A stretch of DNA of 64,000 nt from Branchiostoma floridae. Taxonomy: Eukaryota > Chordata > Leptocardii > Amphioxiformes > Branchiostomatidae. Location: the NCBI RefSeq assembly GCF_000003815.2, contig NC_049991.1, positions 19,613,041 to 19,677,040 on the forward strand, read 5' to 3'. The notes beneath the pieces were generated by a model. The model saw only the letters and a program-made list of their open reading frames with translations. It did not search any database and had not been told where the DNA came from. The translations under genes and the position numbers were made by a program. Of this stretch, positions 62,900 through 64,000 are shown piece by piece (within the stretch, counting starts at the first letter, position 1; each line of letters begins with the position of its first letter).

Positions 62900-63480
62900 G
62901 ATTTATTGTCGTGTTGCACAGGAAAATCTCATTTTGACAGCATCACAGCTTCAGGCCTTATAAAATCTAACATCATACAGAACTACACAAAAGGCAGCAT
63001 TAGAGAAATATTCATAATCTTCATTGTTATTATTATATAGACTCTAAGAGTCTGTGTTTATGTTAGACTTTCACTGGCGGCAAGCTGACAGCTTGCATCA
63101 ATGATGGAACGTGTTCTTTAGCTAGAAAAGCCTGACTCATTCTTATAGCAACTTTGCTGAAGGTTTTATATACATACAGAGATAAATACAATACCAAAAC
63201 TTATTTATTAGCTCCATTGTCACAGTTTTAATGTAGACTGTGTTGTACCTTTACTGGTGACAACTTGACAGCTTGTAAAATAATGATGTATTGTCTTTTT
63301 TGCTTTACATGAAAATTCTCATTTTGATGGCATCAGAGCCACAGGCTTTATAGACTCTTACATTATACAGAGCTAAATCATACAAAAGGCTTCATTAGAA
63401 AAGTATTCATAAACTTCATTGTTATTGTGTAGACTTACAATGCACAATGCAGAGCTGTGACAATGTGTAAAGCCACACTG
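62900..63480 (+). repeat. Direct duplication, period about 390 bp
   Basis: 'aaaatctcattttga' then 'ggcatca' or 'agcatca', 'caggc' plus 'ttata', 'cattatacagagcta', 'acaaaaggc' plus 'cattaga', 'tattcataa' and 'cttcattgttatt' occur at about 62922-63045 and 63310-63435. 'tgtagactgtgtt' with 'tttactgg' and 'gacagctt' recurs at about 63060, 63232 and 63903. Confidence 0.8.
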
Positions 63481-63720
63481 ACATGATTTTATGGATGACA
63501 TCCACATGCGCATTGATTTTCACCTGTTCTGGAAAAAACTGTGGCCCCATTTTGCTCAATGGTTAATCCCTGGTCAATTAGAAATTCATGCTTGCCAGAG
63601 AATCTGCTCTCCAGGGTAAGGGGACACACGGTCAGGGCCCTTCTTCCTTCTGAAAACAAGACTGGCAATATAAACATGATACCAATCCTGGGAAAGAAGG
63701 GTCTGGACGTTAAGTCATGC
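63480..63720. repeat. Dispersed repeat shared with 6690-6790
   Basis: 'atccctggtcaat' then 'agaa', 'tcatgcttg' plus 'cagagaatc' and 'gtaagg' match between about 63568-63625 and 6708-6765. The family is unknown. Confidence 0.5.
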
Positions 63721-63769
63721 GGTTAGCAGCTTTTTTTAGCTGGATTTTTCTTTTTTTTGTTTGTTTTGC

Positions 63770-63851
63770 TGGCACGCATTAGTTTTGTCATCCAGAGTTC
63801 TGCACTCCAGAGGATGTCATCCACAAAATTAAGTTGGTGTGGCCTGATAAA
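63770..63851. mobile_element. Right end of a GGCCACACC-type MITE
   Basis: 'cagaggatgtcatccacaaa' followed by 'ttaagttggtgtggcc' matches the right termini at 34028 and 52507 and parallels 35660-35718. The left end is not recognisable. Confidence 0.6.
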
Positions 63852-64000
63852 AGTGAAAATACTTAGAACAGTACTAAGTAACTCCATTGTAACAGATATA
63901 ATGTAGACTGTGTGTTATAACTTTATTGGCATTGACTTTACAGCATAAAATCCTACTCTTCAAGATCTTTTCAGTGTCACTGAGGAAAGTTGGTTGATGC

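Overview
The window looks like non-coding DNA from an invertebrate chordate, most probably amphioxus (Branchiostoma). That assignment rests on recalled repeat families: tRNA-derived SINEs, LINE tails ending in AAAC repeats, and MITEs ending in GGCCACACC. No database search was possible. I find no bacterial features, no convincing host protein-coding gene and no functional tRNA or rRNA gene. The only confident long coding sequences belong to a retrotransposon.

The centrepiece is a non-LTR retrotransposon at about 42526-48990. It appears structurally intact, although its outer ends are not defined. A 5' leader built of two tandem arrays precedes ORF1 (43211-45169), which encodes a nucleic-acid-binding protein with three CCHC knuckles, a Cys-rich module and two C2H2-like fingers. 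Fourteen bases later ORF2 (45184-48678) encodes an endonuclease plus reverse transcriptase of the L1/Tx1 type. ORF1 should bind and package the RNA, and ORF2 should nick the target and copy the RNA in place.

Around it, 1-42 kb and 49-64 kb are a patchwork of local tandem duplications with units of 27 to about 470 bp and 2 to about 24 copies. Interspersed are SINE copies, short LINE 3' ends and non-autonomous DNA transposons. Several of the latter have readable target duplications: hAT-like elements with perfect 8-bp duplications (13178-13390, 31571-31920), a piggyBac-like element with TTAA (39703-40673), a TTAA-flanked foldback (61435-61622), a TA-flanked 2.1 kb element with GACG-rich arms (21611-23724) and a TAA-flanked element (52029-52507). 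Some inserted into tandem arrays, so neighbouring copies act as unoccupied reference sites. A large palindrome (56215-57085) surrounds the only assembly gap (100 Ns).

A few GC-richer blocks without visible repeats (about 15.5, 17.0-17.8, 27.6, 32.0, 36.3-36.6, 49.8-50.4 and 60.7-61.0 kb) are the best places to look for host exons or conserved regulatory DNA. Three weak exon candidates are listed with low confidence. The window could be intergenic or lie inside a large intron.
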